Positions 52,888 through 62,549 of a stretch of 64,000 nt of DNA are shown here, piece after piece. Below the pieces are notes generated by a model. It was not told where the DNA came from. It was given only the letters and a program-made list of their open reading frames with translations, and did not search any database. The first letter of the stretch is position 1. Each line of letters opens with the position of its first letter. The stretch spans positions 310,001 through 374,000 of the forward strand of contig NZ_CP016804.1 of assembly GCF_001886955.1 (NCBI RefSeq), given 5' to 3'. The stretch is from Halodesulfurarchaeum formicicum (GTDB lineage Archaea; Halobacteriota; Halobacteria; Halobacteriales; Halobacteriaceae). Both the position numbers and the translations under genes were made by a program.

Positions 52888-54792
52888 ATGCCCGTCACCC
52901 TCGATCCCGATCTGGACCGAGATGCGCTGGTGAGCGCCCTCGGCCAGGCCGTCGACCGGCAGGCAGTCCGGACGGGGGAGTCGCGTCGACGGCGACTCCA
53001 GCGGAACCTCCGGCGACTCTCCCGGGCCTGGGAGACGACCGTCCGAATCGACGAGTCGATCCGGACGACGGAACTGGAATCCACGGCGACCTCCGCATAC
53101 GAGGTCGCGATCACCGGGCGACGGGTCCACCAGCCGGTGACCGACTACGACCCGCGGGCCTGGGACTGGCTCGTCCAGCGGGCCCTCGCGGTGCACGAGG
53201 CCGGGCACATCCGGTACACCGACTACGCCGACTGGGAGGCCCGGCTGGCGGAACTGGACACCGGCGAGGCGGGCGTCGCCCACACCCTGCACAACGTCCT
53301 CGAAGACGCGGCGATCGAGACCCAGATCGTCCGGCGCTGGCCCAACTACGACGAACCGCTCCGGGCGCTGCGCGCGAACCTCCTCGAGGATGCCTCCGTC
53401 GGTATCCCGGACCCCGAACGCGGTGGCTTCGTGTATCCCCTCGCACATGCCGTCCACGCCTCGATTCTCGACCGCTGGCTCGCGGCGGACTACGGGCTGG
53501 ACCTCGAAGTAATCGGGTCCCTGCTCGATCCGAGCGATCCCGCTCATCACTTCACCACCGAGGCGGACAGACGGCGCTTCGAAACTGAACTGTGGCCCCG
53601 ACTCCCGGGAATCGTCGAGACCGTCCGCTCGACGCCGGAGGCGACCGATCGGAACGCGGCGATCTTCGAATTCGTCCAGACGGTCCTCGCGGTTCTTGCC
53701 GACGCCGATGCCGACGGCCGGACCCAGCAGAACGGTCGTGCGGGCGAGGGGGCGGCCGGTGAGGGGATGCCGGACGATTCCCGGAACAACGACTCCGGGG
53801 AGAGCATCGCTCCAGCCGACGCGCTGGACGCCGCGGACGCTGCGGATTTCGACCCGGACGAACGGGGTCCGGGCGACTCGGCGCCCGACTCGGCGGCGAG
53901 CGTCGAGGTGGACCCCGAGATACAGGCCGAGGCCGCCGAGGCGGCGGCGGACGACGCCCGAGAGGAGGCCGACGTGACGGAAGCCGCCCTCGAGGAGTAC
54001 GACGAACTCGAAGCGGCACTCGCTGGGGACGGCAACAGGGCCGGGGACGGACTGCGCTCCCTGGATCTCGTGGTTCCAACAGAATCCTGGACTGCCGACC
54101 CGACGGTGCTGGACCGCGTTCGCTCCGACTATCGCCCACTGGCCCGACTCTTCCGGAATCGGCTGCAGCACGAGCGCCGGACGAAGATTCGACGGGGCAC
54201 CCGCCGGGGACGGCTGGACTCGAAGCGTCTCTACCGGACCGCTATCGAATCGAATCCGGGGAATCTCAAGCGACGTCGCGAGGAACCCGACCGGAAGGAC
54301 TACTACATGGCGTTCGTGCTCGACCGATCCGCCTCGATGGGCCGGAAGATCCGGCAGGCCGAACTCGCACTGGGACTGTTGCTCTACGCGCTCGAAGACG
54401 TGGGGGTCGAGACGGCGGTCTTCGAACTGTACGATTCCACCGTTCGGATCGGAAAGCCCTTCGGGGTCTCCTCGGACTCGAACCGCGATCGCCTCTTTCA
54501 CGGCCGAACTGGTGGCGGAACGCCGTTGACGACCGTTCTTCATGTCGTCCGGCGGCGGCTGAACCGCGAATCGGCCCGCGAGACCAGGCGGGTCATGTTC
54601 GTCCTGACAGACGACAAACCGGCCAACCCGGGATCGTTTTCCGAGACCATCGCGGCGACGACCTTCCCAGTGGTGGGCGTGAACCTCGCCGACGCTCCGG
54701 CCACCGGGACCTACACGCGCTCGGTCACTGCGTCCCCGGGCAGCGATCTGCAGGAGAAACTCAGACAGCTAGCGACCGAAATCCTCGTGTAG
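52888..54792 (+). CDS. VWA-domain protein with an N-terminal zincin-like HEAGH motif
   Basis: The 634-residue protein has two clear parts. The N-terminal half has HEAGH at residues 103-107 followed by EDAAIE at 139-144, the shape of a zinc metallopeptidase-like (DUF2201-type) domain. The C-terminal VWA domain begins YYMAFVLDRSASMG near residue 472 with the MIDAS residues DxSxS. Between them is a long acidic linker (about residues 275-385). Such proteins pair with MoxR ATPases. Whether this zinc site is active is unknown. The stop is 141 bases before the next gene. Confidence 0.86.
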   Translation: MPVTLDPDLDRDALVSALGQAVDRQAVRTGESRRRRLQRNLRRLSRAWETTVRIDESIRTTELESTATSAYEVAITGRRVHQPVTDYDPRAWDWLVQRALAVHEAGHIRYTDYADWEARLAELDTGEAGVAHTLHNVLEDAAIETQIVRRWPNYDEPLRALRANLLEDASVGIPDPERGGFVYPLAHAVHASILDRWLAADYGLDLEVIGSLLDPSDPAHHFTTEADRRRFETELWPRLPGIVETVRSTPEATDRNAAIFEFVQTVLAVLADADADGRTQQNGRAGEGAAGEGMPDDSRNNDSGESIAPADALDAADAADFDPDERGPGDSAPDSAASVEVDPEIQAEAAEAAADDAREEADVTEAALEEYDELEAALAGDGNRAGDGLRSLDLVVPTESWTADPTVLDRVRSDYRPLARLFRNRLQHERRTKIRRGTRRGRLDSKRLYRTAIESNPGNLKRRREEPDRKDYYMAFVLDRSASMGRKIRQAELALGLLLYALEDVGVETAVFELYDSTVRIGKPFGVSSDSNRDRLFHGRTGGGTPLTTVLHVVRRRLNRESARETRRVMFVLTDDKPANPGSFSETIAATTFPVVGVNLADAPATGTYTRSVTASPGSDLQEKLRQLATEILV

Positions 54793-54890
54793 CACTTTTC
54801 GGCCGATTTTTGCTCCGGGTGCCCGATGCCCACTGGAACGCTTCTGCTCGCCCACCCGAATTTGGCAATCGATCAACGAGTGCACCCACC

Positions 54891-54900
54891 GATATTTAGA
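54891..54900 (+). promoter_or_regulatory. TATA box of the GAF-PAS kinase gene
   Basis: GATATTTAGA lies 34-43 bases before the ATG at 54934. Transcription would start near 54923. It rules out the ATG at 54826 and supports the shorter reading. Confidence 0.5.
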
Positions 54901-54933
54901 AGGACACAGGCTGGGAAATCGAACCATCCGGAG

Positions 54934-56574
54934 ATGGACTCATCCACAAACGACAGCCCCGATGGGCCTCACGTCGAGGAGCGGGCGCAGTCAGATGACA
55001 CGATAGCCGCCTTTCAGTCGGTGTACGACGTGACGATGGACACGGAGCTCTCCTTCTCGGAGAAGATCGATCGGTTGCTCACCATCGGCGTCGAGACCTT
55101 GGGGCTCCCATACGGGTTCCTCTCTCAGATCGACGTCGCGGACCTCGACGCGGAAACGGGCACCCAGACGATCGAGCAGGCGGTCGGCGACCACGAGTTA
55201 CTCCAGCCGGGGTCGGAGGCCCCACTCTCGCAAGCGTACTGTCGAAAAACGATTCAATCCGAGGACGTCCTGACCATACAGAACGCACTCGAGGCCGGGT
55301 GGGGCGATGACCCGGCCTACGAAACCTTCGAACTGGAGAGTTACATCGGCGGCCGAGTCGAGGTCGATGACGAACTCTACGGTACGTTCTGTTTCGCGTC
55401 CGACGATCCAAAGGCGAGTTCTTTCACTCGGGACGAGCGGACCCTCGTTCAGGTGCTCTCGAAGTGGGCGGGATACGAACTCACACAGGAACGCACCCGC
55501 CGAGAACTCGAGTCCCAGCGGGACGACCGCAAGCAGGCCCAGGAACAGCTTCGCCGAATCATCGACCTCGTCCCGGACCTGATCTTCGCGAAGAACCGGG
55601 AGGGAGAGTATCTGCTGGCAAACGAGGCGACTGCCGCGGCGTATGGACAGGACCCCGAGGCGGTCGAAGGACGGACGGAGCCCGAGCTGATTCCGGAAGC
55701 GAGCCAGTCCGATTCCTTCAGGGAGGACGACCTCGCGGTCATCGAGTCGGGCGAGCCGAAGTTCATCCCCGAGGAGAAACTGACCACGGCCGACGGCGAG
55801 ACACGTATCCTCCAGACGCGGAAGATCCCCTACACCGTGCCCGGGAGTGGTGAGGACGCGGTTCTCGGCTATGCCCGGGACGTCACCGAGCTCAAGGAGT
55901 ACGAGGCCCAGCTCGAAACCCAGCGGGACAATCTGGAGCTCATCAACAAGGTCGTCCGTCACGACATCAGAAACGACCTCCAGCTCGTACTGGCCTACGC
56001 GGAGACCGTCCAGCCATACGTCGAACCCGAGGGCGAGAGCTACATCGAACAGGTACTCGAAGCGGCCCGGGAGGCCGTCGAGATCACCGAAGTCGCCAGG
56101 GACGTGACCGACGTCATGTTGCAATCCACGGTCGACCTCCATCCCAAGAACATCCGGGCCGTTCTCACAGAGGTCATCAACGCGGCTCAGTCGAGCAACG
56201 AGAACGCCGTGGTGACAGTCGATGGCCCGCTCCCGGATGTCGAGGTTCTCGCCGACGACATGCTCGGCTCGGTGTTCCGGAACCTGCTGAAAAACGCGAT
56301 CAATCACAACGACAAGACCGTTCCAGCGGTCACGGTCGCGGCCGAACGGGACGAAAACACGGTCGTCGTGCGGGTCGCCGATAACGGGCCGGGCGTTCGG
56401 GCCGAACACAAACGAGCGATTTTCCAGGAGGGCATCGGATTCGACAGTGAAGGGACCGGCCTCGGTCTCTACCTGGTTCAGACGCTGGTCGACCGGTACG
56501 ACGGCACGGTGTCCGTCGAGGACAACGAGCCGACTGGGGCGGTGTTCGTCGTCGAAATCCCAGTCTCGGAGTGA
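54934..56574 (+). CDS. GAF-PAS sensor histidine kinase
   Basis: The soluble 546-residue kinase has a GAF domain (about residues 35-190), a PAS domain (about 205-335), a dimerisation/phosphoacceptor helix with His in NKVVRHDIRNDLQLVLAY near 345, and an ATPase domain with N box LLKNAINHND and G boxes VADNGPGV and GTGLGLYLVQ. There is no membrane segment, so it senses an internal signal. No response regulator gene is adjacent. It ends 3 bases before the stop of the opposing kinase gene. Confidence 0.9.
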   Translation: MDSSTNDSPDGPHVEERAQSDDTIAAFQSVYDVTMDTELSFSEKIDRLLTIGVETLGLPYGFLSQIDVADLDAETGTQTIEQAVGDHELLQPGSEAPLSQAYCRKTIQSEDVLTIQNALEAGWGDDPAYETFELESYIGGRVEVDDELYGTFCFASDDPKASSFTRDERTLVQVLSKWAGYELTQERTRRELESQRDDRKQAQEQLRRIIDLVPDLIFAKNREGEYLLANEATAAAYGQDPEAVEGRTEPELIPEASQSDSFREDDLAVIESGEPKFIPEEKLTTADGETRILQTRKIPYTVPGSGEDAVLGYARDVTELKEYEAQLETQRDNLELINKVVRHDIRNDLQLVLAYAETVQPYVEPEGESYIEQVLEAAREAVEITEVARDVTDVMLQSTVDLHPKNIRAVLTEVINAAQSSNENAVVTVDGPLPDVEVLADDMLGSVFRNLLKNAINHNDKTVPAVTVAAERDENTVVVRVADNGPGVRAEHKRAIFQEGIGFDSEGTGLGLYLVQTLVDRYDGTVSVEDNEPTGAVFVVEIPVSE

Positions 56575-56577
56575 GGA

Positions 56578-58362
56578 TCAGTTCGGCCCCGTGTCAGCCT
56601 GGCTGCTGGCCGGAAGCTCGACTATCACGACGTTGCCCTGGGGATCTCGCTCCCGGTGGGCTATGGCTCCCCCGCTGTGATCGACGATGAGTTTGACCAG
56701 CCACAGTCCGAGGCCGCTGCCGTGCCGCAGCGCCCCGAGTTCGTCCGCGCCCGAGATGACATCCTGGTCCATCTCGGGGATTGCTGGATTCTCGTCGACG
56801 ATTCGAACACGAACTCGCCGGGCCTCCGTCTGGACTGTCACGCGGGGGTTCGGCTCGGCACGCTCCGCGTGGACCACACTGTTCGTGAGGAGCTCTTCGA
56901 TGGCGTCGCCGACCGATCGGCTTGCCCACACGTGGACCGCCCCGGGGCAGGTGAGTGACACCGACGCGTGCGGGAATTCCGACTCGATCCGCCCGACGAT
57001 CTGGTCCAACAGCGCTTCGAGTTCGATCCGCTCTCTCGGCTGGGTCTCGGAGAGGAAATCCGTGATCTTGCGCTGCTTGTGGGCGATATCTAGCAGTCGC
57101 TGGCTATTGGACGCGATCTTCGCGGCGTAGCTGGCGGACACACCGCTTGCCTCTTCGCGGATCATCTCCGCATACCCCTGGACCACGTTCATATTGTTGT
57201 TGACGTTGTGCCGGAGCACTCGATCGAGCACCCGAAGCTGTCGCTGGTGGGCCTGGAGGTCGGTGACGTCCCGGCAGATCGCGACGGTGCCGTCAAGATG
57301 CCCCCGCTCGTCGTAATAGGGGTATCGGGTCGTCGAGAAGGTTCGCTCCTGGCCGTCGGGGAAGTTTGGCGTGACCTGATAGGAGACCGGCGCTTCGGTT
57401 TCGAGGACCCGGTCTTTCATCGCGGCGATCGTCTCTGCCGTGGCCTCGTCCATGAACGGGGTCTCGTCGGCCCCGAGCAACGCCGATCGTGATTTCCCCG
57501 CAACGGCCGTGACGGCTTCGTTGAGCACCTGGAACGTCCCATCACGGTCCTGAACCATGACCGGGTCGTCGATCCGTTCGACGATCTCGGCGAAGGATTG
57601 TCGTTCCGCCTCGAGGATCTGGGTGTGAACGAAGTAGCCGAAATCGTCCCCGATGGTCTCGAGTAAGTCGATCTCAGCCGGCGTCGGCGTGACCGACGGC
57701 GGGAAGTGAACTGTCAGCACGCCATATCGCTGTGCCTCGTGGCCGATCGCGATTCCGACGCCGGCGTGTGACCGCTCGTCAGTCTCGTGGTGGTCGAAGG
57801 GCGACGCCGTCACGTCTTCGATCCGGTAGGCGCCGGACTCGAAGACCTGCTCGATGTATGTCTCGGTGTGGAACGCCCGGATCGTGGCGGCTGTTTCGTC
57901 CGCGTTGCGGACACAGACGGTCTCGAATTCCGGCGGCGCAAAGAGGTGGACGTAGGTACACTCGAACAGCGAACTCGATCCCACGATGCCGGCGATCTCG
58001 GGACCCATCGCCGCGACGTCGTCGGTCTCGACGAGGGCGTGGTTGACCGCGGAGATGAGCCGCCGGATCTCGGTCTCACGCTCCAGTTCCCGGATCCGCC
58101 GCTTTCGCCCGACGTTGAAGTACCCATATACGAACCCGGTTCCGCCGCCGAAAAGTGCCGGCACCACGTACCCGACCAGGTTGCCGGTTGGCGCGCCGAT
58201 GAGCCACTTCTGGACGACCGAGAGCCCGACGAGCACCAGCAGGCCGAAACCAGTCGTGAGCCCGACGTATCGGCGATGTGCCGGGGCCGAAAACGTCCCG
58301 ATAGCCCCGGCTTCGCCCGCGGTCGACCGTGACCGATCCTCGGTGTGTCCCTCCATGTCCAT
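56578..58362 (-). CDS. membrane-anchored GAF-PAS histidine kinase
   Basis: The 594-residue protein has two N-terminal membrane helices (about residues 30-78) then a GAF domain (about 90-260), a PAS domain (about 265-380) and a kinase core with His in LDRVLRHNVNNNMNVVQGY near 385 and ATPase motifs EELLTNSVVHAERA and GSGLGLWLVKLI. The two transmembrane helices suggest a membrane signal. The start at 58362 was chosen; 58395 and 58356 are also possible. Confidence 0.88.
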   Translation of the reverse strand: MDMEGHTEDRSRSTAGEAGAIGTFSAPAHRRYVGLTTGFGLLVLVGLSVVQKWLIGAPTGNLVGYVVPALFGGGTGFVYGYFNVGRKRRIRELERETEIRRLISAVNHALVETDDVAAMGPEIAGIVGSSSLFECTYVHLFAPPEFETVCVRNADETAATIRAFHTETYIEQVFESGAYRIEDVTASPFDHHETDERSHAGVGIAIGHEAQRYGVLTVHFPPSVTPTPAEIDLLETIGDDFGYFVHTQILEAERQSFAEIVERIDDPVMVQDRDGTFQVLNEAVTAVAGKSRSALLGADETPFMDEATAETIAAMKDRVLETEAPVSYQVTPNFPDGQERTFSTTRYPYYDERGHLDGTVAICRDVTDLQAHQRQLRVLDRVLRHNVNNNMNVVQGYAEMIREEASGVSASYAAKIASNSQRLLDIAHKQRKITDFLSETQPRERIELEALLDQIVGRIESEFPHASVSLTCPGAVHVWASRSVGDAIEELLTNSVVHAERAEPNPRVTVQTEARRVRVRIVDENPAIPEMDQDVISGADELGALRHGSGLGLWLVKLIVDHSGGAIAHRERDPQGNVVIVELPASSQADTGPN

Positions 58363-58473
58363 CCTTTGGCGGTCCCCGAACCGGCACGGCCACATGGCAC
58401 CCTCCCCAATTGACCTTTGGGCTTCCCGTCACTCGATTCTCGGCGGCCCTACTTATCAATGATGTGCCGATTC

Positions 58474-59415
58474 TCACGCTGTTGCTCCCTCGGTGGCGTG
58501 TGAACGGACCCACAGTTCGCCGATCCGGGAGAGCCTGATCCGGTAGGACTTGCCCTCGGTCTCCCGTTCGATGTAGCCCACGCCACCCGGCCCCAGCCGA
58601 TCCACGTTGTAGATGACCTTCGAGCGGAAACTGTCGGTGTACTCCTCGCCGAGGTCCGCAGCCAGGGTCTCGGCGAACTCGCTGATGGACTCGAACTCCC
58701 CGTGTTCACCCAGGGTGTGGAGGATGAGCTCTTCGAAGGGCTTGACATTCGAGAACGGGGCGACCGGGAGTTCCTGGACGTGGCTGCCGTCGATCTCCGC
58801 CGTCCCGACGGTGGCGCCCCGCTCGTCGAACTCGGCGAGCAGCGAGGTCGCGGCGGCCAGCCGGTCGCGGATCCGTTCCGGGTCGACAGTCACGGTCCCG
58901 TCCTCGTCCATGTCGGCCGCAAGTGTTTCGAGCAACTCGATTCCCGCCCGGAGCTGTTCGGCGAGTTCGGTCTCCAGGTACTTCTCGGGGGCCGTGTAGT
59001 AGGTGTGGATGCGATCCCGGTCGGTCTCGCGCTCGACCATCACCGAGTGGGCCGCAGTCGCGAAGGCGAAACTCACCGGGCGTGGCATCGAGGAGACGTT
59101 CACCCAGACCTCGCGACCGGCCGCCAGTTCGGCGGTGATGCACGCGAAAGCCTGCTCGAAGGCCGCGTCGTAATCGTACACGTCCGTGACGGTCATCCGC
59201 TCGGTTCGGGCCCCCAGTAGATTCTGGAAATCAGCCTCCAGTTTGCGGGCCAGCCGTTTGGAGTACTCGACGTTGCCCTCGCTGCCGACCGCGCCCTGGA
59301 GCAGGATCACCCGATCTACGGTGAACTGGTCCCGGATCAGGGGGGCGATCAGTCGGTCGTACTCGAACCCGACGGGAACGATGTGTGTCTGTGGGACGGA
59401 CTCGGATTCACTCAC
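58474..59415 (-). CDS. DUF6293/HFX_2341-type regulator with a CARF-like N-terminus
   Basis: A 313-residue protein with an N-terminal Rossmann-like domain (about residues 10-150, HIVPVGFEYDRLIAPLI and VWVNVSSMPRPVSFAFATAA) and a C-terminal winged-helix segment (about 225-305). The layout resembles Csa3-type CRISPR regulators whose N-terminal CARF domain binds cyclic oligonucleotides. There is no cas gene or array nearby. Haloarchaeal DUF6293 proteins are called transcriptional regulators; the ligand is unknown. It overlaps the symporter gene by 4 bases. Confidence 0.8.
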   Translation of the reverse strand: MSESESVPQTHIVPVGFEYDRLIAPLIRDQFTVDRVILLQGAVGSEGNVEYSKRLARKLEADFQNLLGARTERMTVTDVYDYDAAFEQAFACITAELAAGREVWVNVSSMPRPVSFAFATAAHSVMVERETDRDRIHTYYTAPEKYLETELAEQLRAGIELLETLAADMDEDGTVTVDPERIRDRLAAATSLLAEFDERGATVGTAEIDGSHVQELPVAPFSNVKPFEELILHTLGEHGEFESISEFAETLAADLGEEYTDSFRSKVIYNVDRLGPGGVGYIERETEGKSYRIRLSRIGELWVRSHATEGATA

Positions 59416-60920
59416 GGCCTGGCACCTCCGGAACGGCGCTTGCGGTCGGCGACCGAGCCGAGTGCTGTCACCGCCACCCCGAAGAGCATCGCGTAGAGGG
59501 AGAGCCCCCAGCCGAAATAGCTGGTGGCGAAAAGCGGGAGGCCGGCGACGGTCGTCGCGGGGAGGAAGTTGAAGGCCACGTAGACGAGCTGTGGGGCCAG
59601 GATGCCGGCGATCAGTCCGCGTCGGGTCGTCCCGCGCCAGTAGAGGGCCAGCAGCACCGGGCCGGCGAGCTGGGCAAATCCCCCGAAGGCCAGGTCACCG
59701 ATCTCGATCAAAAGCGAACCGACGCTCGCAGCCCCGATTCCCCCGCCCTCGGCCCAGACGCTCGCGAGCAGGGCGGCGACGGCAAAGCCCACCACGCCGA
59801 GTCGGCCCAGCCGGTCCTCACGGCGCTCGGAGAGCGCCCGGTCCACGAAGGGTCGATAGAGGTCCCGGGTGAAATAGGAGGATCCGGAGAGGAGCATCGA
59901 GTCCGAGGAGGACATCATCGCCGCGATGGCCCCCGCGATGACCAGGGCGGCGAACCACGTCGGGGTGTAGGCCGCGAGGAGCTGGGGGAGGACACTCTCG
60001 CCGGCGGCCACGTCGGCCTCGATGCCCAGCCCGGCGGCCCAGGTGCCAAGTAGGAAGGCCGGGACGAAGAGCAAGAGGACGAGCACGGGCCAGAGCGTGA
60101 ACGAGCGCTTGAGCACCGTCTCGGAGGCCGCGGCGAAAAAGCGCTGGTTGATCTGGGGGAACATGGTGACCCCGAAGGCGATCGAGATCGCGAAGCTGAG
60201 CATGAACTGCGGGGTGTAAGCCCCACCACCCAGCGCGAAGAAGTCGGGCGCGTTCGCCTGGATGCCGGCGTTGATCGTGGCGATGCCGCCATCGACAGCG
60301 AGGAGGACCCAGGCCAGGGCGAGCCAGACCATCGCGAGCATGAACACGCCCTGGAGGGTGTCCGTCCAGGCGATCCCGCGCATCCCCGCCAGCGCGACGT
60401 AGGCAATCATGAACGCGGTGATGAGCGTCGCTCCGGCCCAGAACGGGACGGCACCCTGTGTGAGCCCGGTGATGGCCGCCCCCGCGCCGATCTGCTGGAG
60501 CATCACGTAGGGGAACAGCCAGAAAAGCGAGACGACCGCGACCAGGCCGCGGAGGGCCCGGGACCCAAAGCGGTCTCCCAGCAGTTCCCCCAGTGTCATG
60601 TAGCCTTCACGCTGGCCGAGCAGCCACTGCCGGTAGCCGATCACGTACCAGAGGATCGCGAAGATGATCCCGTCCATCAGTCCCATGACGAGGATCCACT
60701 CCGGGCCCAGCGAGTAGGCGTTGTCCGGCCCGCCGAAGAACGTGAACGCCGAGAGCAGCGTGGCAAAGACCGTAAAGAGCAGGACGACGGTGCCGAAGGA
60801 CCGACTCGCGAGGTAGAAGTCCTCGGCCGTCCGCTCGGTCACCCGGTAGGCGATCAGGCCCACGCCAAGCGCGACGAGGAGGTACCCCACGATGATGCCG
60901 AGTTGCAGTGCCACGCTCAT
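59412..60920 (-). CDS. sodium/solute symporter (SSS family)
   Basis: The 502-residue transporter has about thirteen helices of the LeuT-like SSS fold. The helix LISVFFGGPDNAYSLG-like segment near residue 60 (TFFGGPDNAYSLGPEW), GMRGIAWTDTLQGVFML near 180 and AAMMSSSDSMLLSGSSYF near 333 mark the family. It uses the sodium gradient to import a solute. The DUF3311 gene overlapping it by 4 bases supplies the usual small partner. The substrate cannot be told. Confidence 0.9.
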   Translation of the reverse strand: MSVALQLGIIVGYLLVALGVGLIAYRVTERTAEDFYLASRSFGTVVLLFTVFATLLSAFTFFGGPDNAYSLGPEWILVMGLMDGIIFAILWYVIGYRQWLLGQREGYMTLGELLGDRFGSRALRGLVAVVSLFWLFPYVMLQQIGAGAAITGLTQGAVPFWAGATLITAFMIAYVALAGMRGIAWTDTLQGVFMLAMVWLALAWVLLAVDGGIATINAGIQANAPDFFALGGGAYTPQFMLSFAISIAFGVTMFPQINQRFFAAASETVLKRSFTLWPVLVLLLFVPAFLLGTWAAGLGIEADVAAGESVLPQLLAAYTPTWFAALVIAGAIAAMMSSSDSMLLSGSSYFTRDLYRPFVDRALSERREDRLGRLGVVGFAVAALLASVWAEGGGIGAASVGSLLIEIGDLAFGGFAQLAGPVLLALYWRGTTRRGLIAGILAPQLVYVAFNFLPATTVAGLPLFATSYFGWGLSLYAMLFGVAVTALGSVADRKRRSGGARP

Positions 60921-61144
60921 CGCGTACCCCCGTGGCTGTCAGTTCGCTCGTCGATCCAGAGTCCCCATCCTCGCCGGGTAAAGTGTCGGAACACGAGTGC
61001 AGCCAGTAGCAGCCAGGCGATGTGATACCACAGCCAGACTGGGAGACCGAAGGCCATGGCCGCCGAATCCCAGAGAAACCAGGGGATCGCGAGGGCGGCG
61101 AGCAGGAAGAAGCCGATCGCCCAGCCGATCGAGCGCGGGTCCAT
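60917..61144 (-). CDS. DUF3311 family small membrane protein
   Basis: The 75-residue protein has two helices and the typical core LLAALAIPWFLWDSA and WLWYHIAWLLLAALVF. DUF3311 proteins are encoded directly before SSS symporters and are thought to be accessory subunits. The overlap with the symporter gene supports coupled synthesis. Confidence 0.88.
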   Translation of the reverse strand: MDPRSIGWAIGFFLLAALAIPWFLWDSAAMAFGLPVWLWYHIAWLLLAALVFRHFTRRGWGLWIDERTDSHGGTR

Positions 61145-61171
61145 CGTTAGCGTCGACCTCGTTCTGAACGG

Positions 61172-61181
61172 GTTAATAAAT
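61172..61181 (-). promoter_or_regulatory. TATA box of the DUF3311-symporter operon
   Basis: TTTATTAACC on the minus strand lies about 30 bases before the ATG at 61144. Transcription would start just before the start codon. Together with the element at 61258 it marks the divergent promoter region. Confidence 0.55.
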
Positions 61182-61257
61182 TACTATTGGTGTCCAACCG
61201 GCCGTATCGAACAAATTTTTTCTTCAACCGACGGGATCGACCGCGAACCGACGACAG

Positions 61258-61267
61258 CTTTTAAAGC
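61258..61267 (+). promoter_or_regulatory. TATA box of dnaG
   Basis: CTTTTAAAGC, followed by an ATG at 61299 about 36 bases after its centre, gives a leader of about ten bases. A longer in-frame reading to 61056 would start before the promoter and is rejected. Confidence 0.55.
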
Positions 61268-61298
61268 CGCCCAGCCGTTCATCCACCCGACAGAAACG

Positions 61299-62549
61299 AT
61301 GGAGGACACGGCGAAATATCTCATCCACGCGGGCTTTGTCGCCGACGGCGTCATCGAGCGCAGCGACGTCGTCGGGGCCGTCTTCGGCCAGACCGAGGGC
61401 CTGCTCGGGGACGAACTCGAACTCCGTGACCTCCAGGAATCCTCGAAGCTTGGACGGATCGACGTCGAGGTACGGAGCGAGGGCGGGACGTCCCGGGGAA
61501 CCATCACGATCGCGAGCAGCCTCGATCGGGTCGAAACCGCGACCCTCGCGGCCGCCCTGGAGGCGATCGACCGGATCGGCCCGAGCCAGGCCACCGTCGA
61601 AATCGACCGGATCGAGGACGTCCGGGCGGCAAAGCGCCGCGAGGTCGTCGAGCGGGCGAAGGAACTGCTCGCCACGGCCTTCGACGAACAGGTGATGGAC
61701 AGCCGGGCGATCCTGGAGGAGGTCCGTGAGAGCATCCGGGTCGGGGACATCATCGAGTACGAGGGACTGCCGGCCGGCCCGAACGTCGCGGAGAGCGACG
61801 CCGTCATCGTCGTCGAGGGGCGGGCGGACGTTCGCACGCTGCTCCGCTATGGCATCAAAAACGCGATCGCTGTGGAGGGGACCGACGTCCCGGAGGCGGT
61901 CGCGGCACTCACCCGGGAGAAGACCGCTACGGCCTTCCTCGACGGCGACCGGGGCGGCGATCTCATTCGGGAGGAACTCATGCAGGTCGGGGAGCTCGAT
62001 TACGTGGCGCTCTCGCCGCCGGGCCGGTCCGTCGAGGACCTCTCGCGACACGAGGTTCACACCGCCCTCCAGGAGAAAGTCCCCGTCGAGGCCCTGGAAC
62101 GCGAGCGATCGACCGAGTCGGATTCGGCCACGGCTTCACAACCCGGATCCTCGGCGACCGACGGCGGTGGCGGCACCGTCGCGGTCACTACCGAGACGGT
62201 GAGCCCCCAGCCCGCCGAGTCGGCCGACTCGGAACCCGACTCTGAAACCACGACGGGCGACACGGCGGCCACCCTGGCCGCACAGATCGAGGCTGTCAGC
62301 GGGAGTGAGTCCGCCCGCGTGCTCGACGCGGAGTTCCGACTCCTCGAGAGCGGCGACCTGGATGCAGCCCGCTCGCTCGTCCGGGCGGCCGGCGACGACG
62401 CGCGAACGGTCCTCGTCGACGGCTCGGTCGCCCAGCCCCTGCTCGATGTCGCGGCGAAACACGGTGTGACCGCGATTTATGGGACCGGCGAGGGCGATAT
62501 CGTCAAGCAACCCGCCTCGGTGCGGATCCGCTCGCTCGACGCCAGCTAG
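61299..62549 (+). CDS. dnaG: archaeal DnaG-like primase
   Basis: The 416-residue protein has the archaeal DnaG start EDTAKYLIHAGFVADGVIE and the Toprim domain (about residues 165-260) with VIVVEGRADVRTLLRYG and the acidic ATAFLDGDRGGDLI. A Thr/Ser/Asp-rich linker (about residues 270-320) precedes the C-terminal domain. Archaeal DnaG can make primers and is part of the RNA exosome. It overlaps the opposing DUF92 gene by 4 bases. Confidence 0.95.
   Translation: MEDTAKYLIHAGFVADGVIERSDVVGAVFGQTEGLLGDELELRDLQESSKLGRIDVEVRSEGGTSRGTITIASSLDRVETATLAAALEAIDRIGPSQATVEIDRIEDVRAAKRREVVERAKELLATAFDEQVMDSRAILEEVRESIRVGDIIEYEGLPAGPNVAESDAVIVVEGRADVRTLLRYGIKNAIAVEGTDVPEAVAALTREKTATAFLDGDRGGDLIREELMQVGELDYVALSPPGRSVEDLSRHEVHTALQEKVPVEALERERSTESDSATASQPGSSATDGGGGTVAVTTETVSPQPAESADSEPDSETTTGDTAATLAAQIEAVSGSESARVLDAEFRLLESGDLDAARSLVRAAGDDARTVLVDGSVAQPLLDVAAKHGVTAIYGTGEGDIVKQPASVRIRSLDAS

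Noticed and set aside
58474-59415. Calling the regulator a CRISPR Csa3
   Set aside because: No CRISPR locus nearby, and similarity is limited to layout. DUF6293 fits better.
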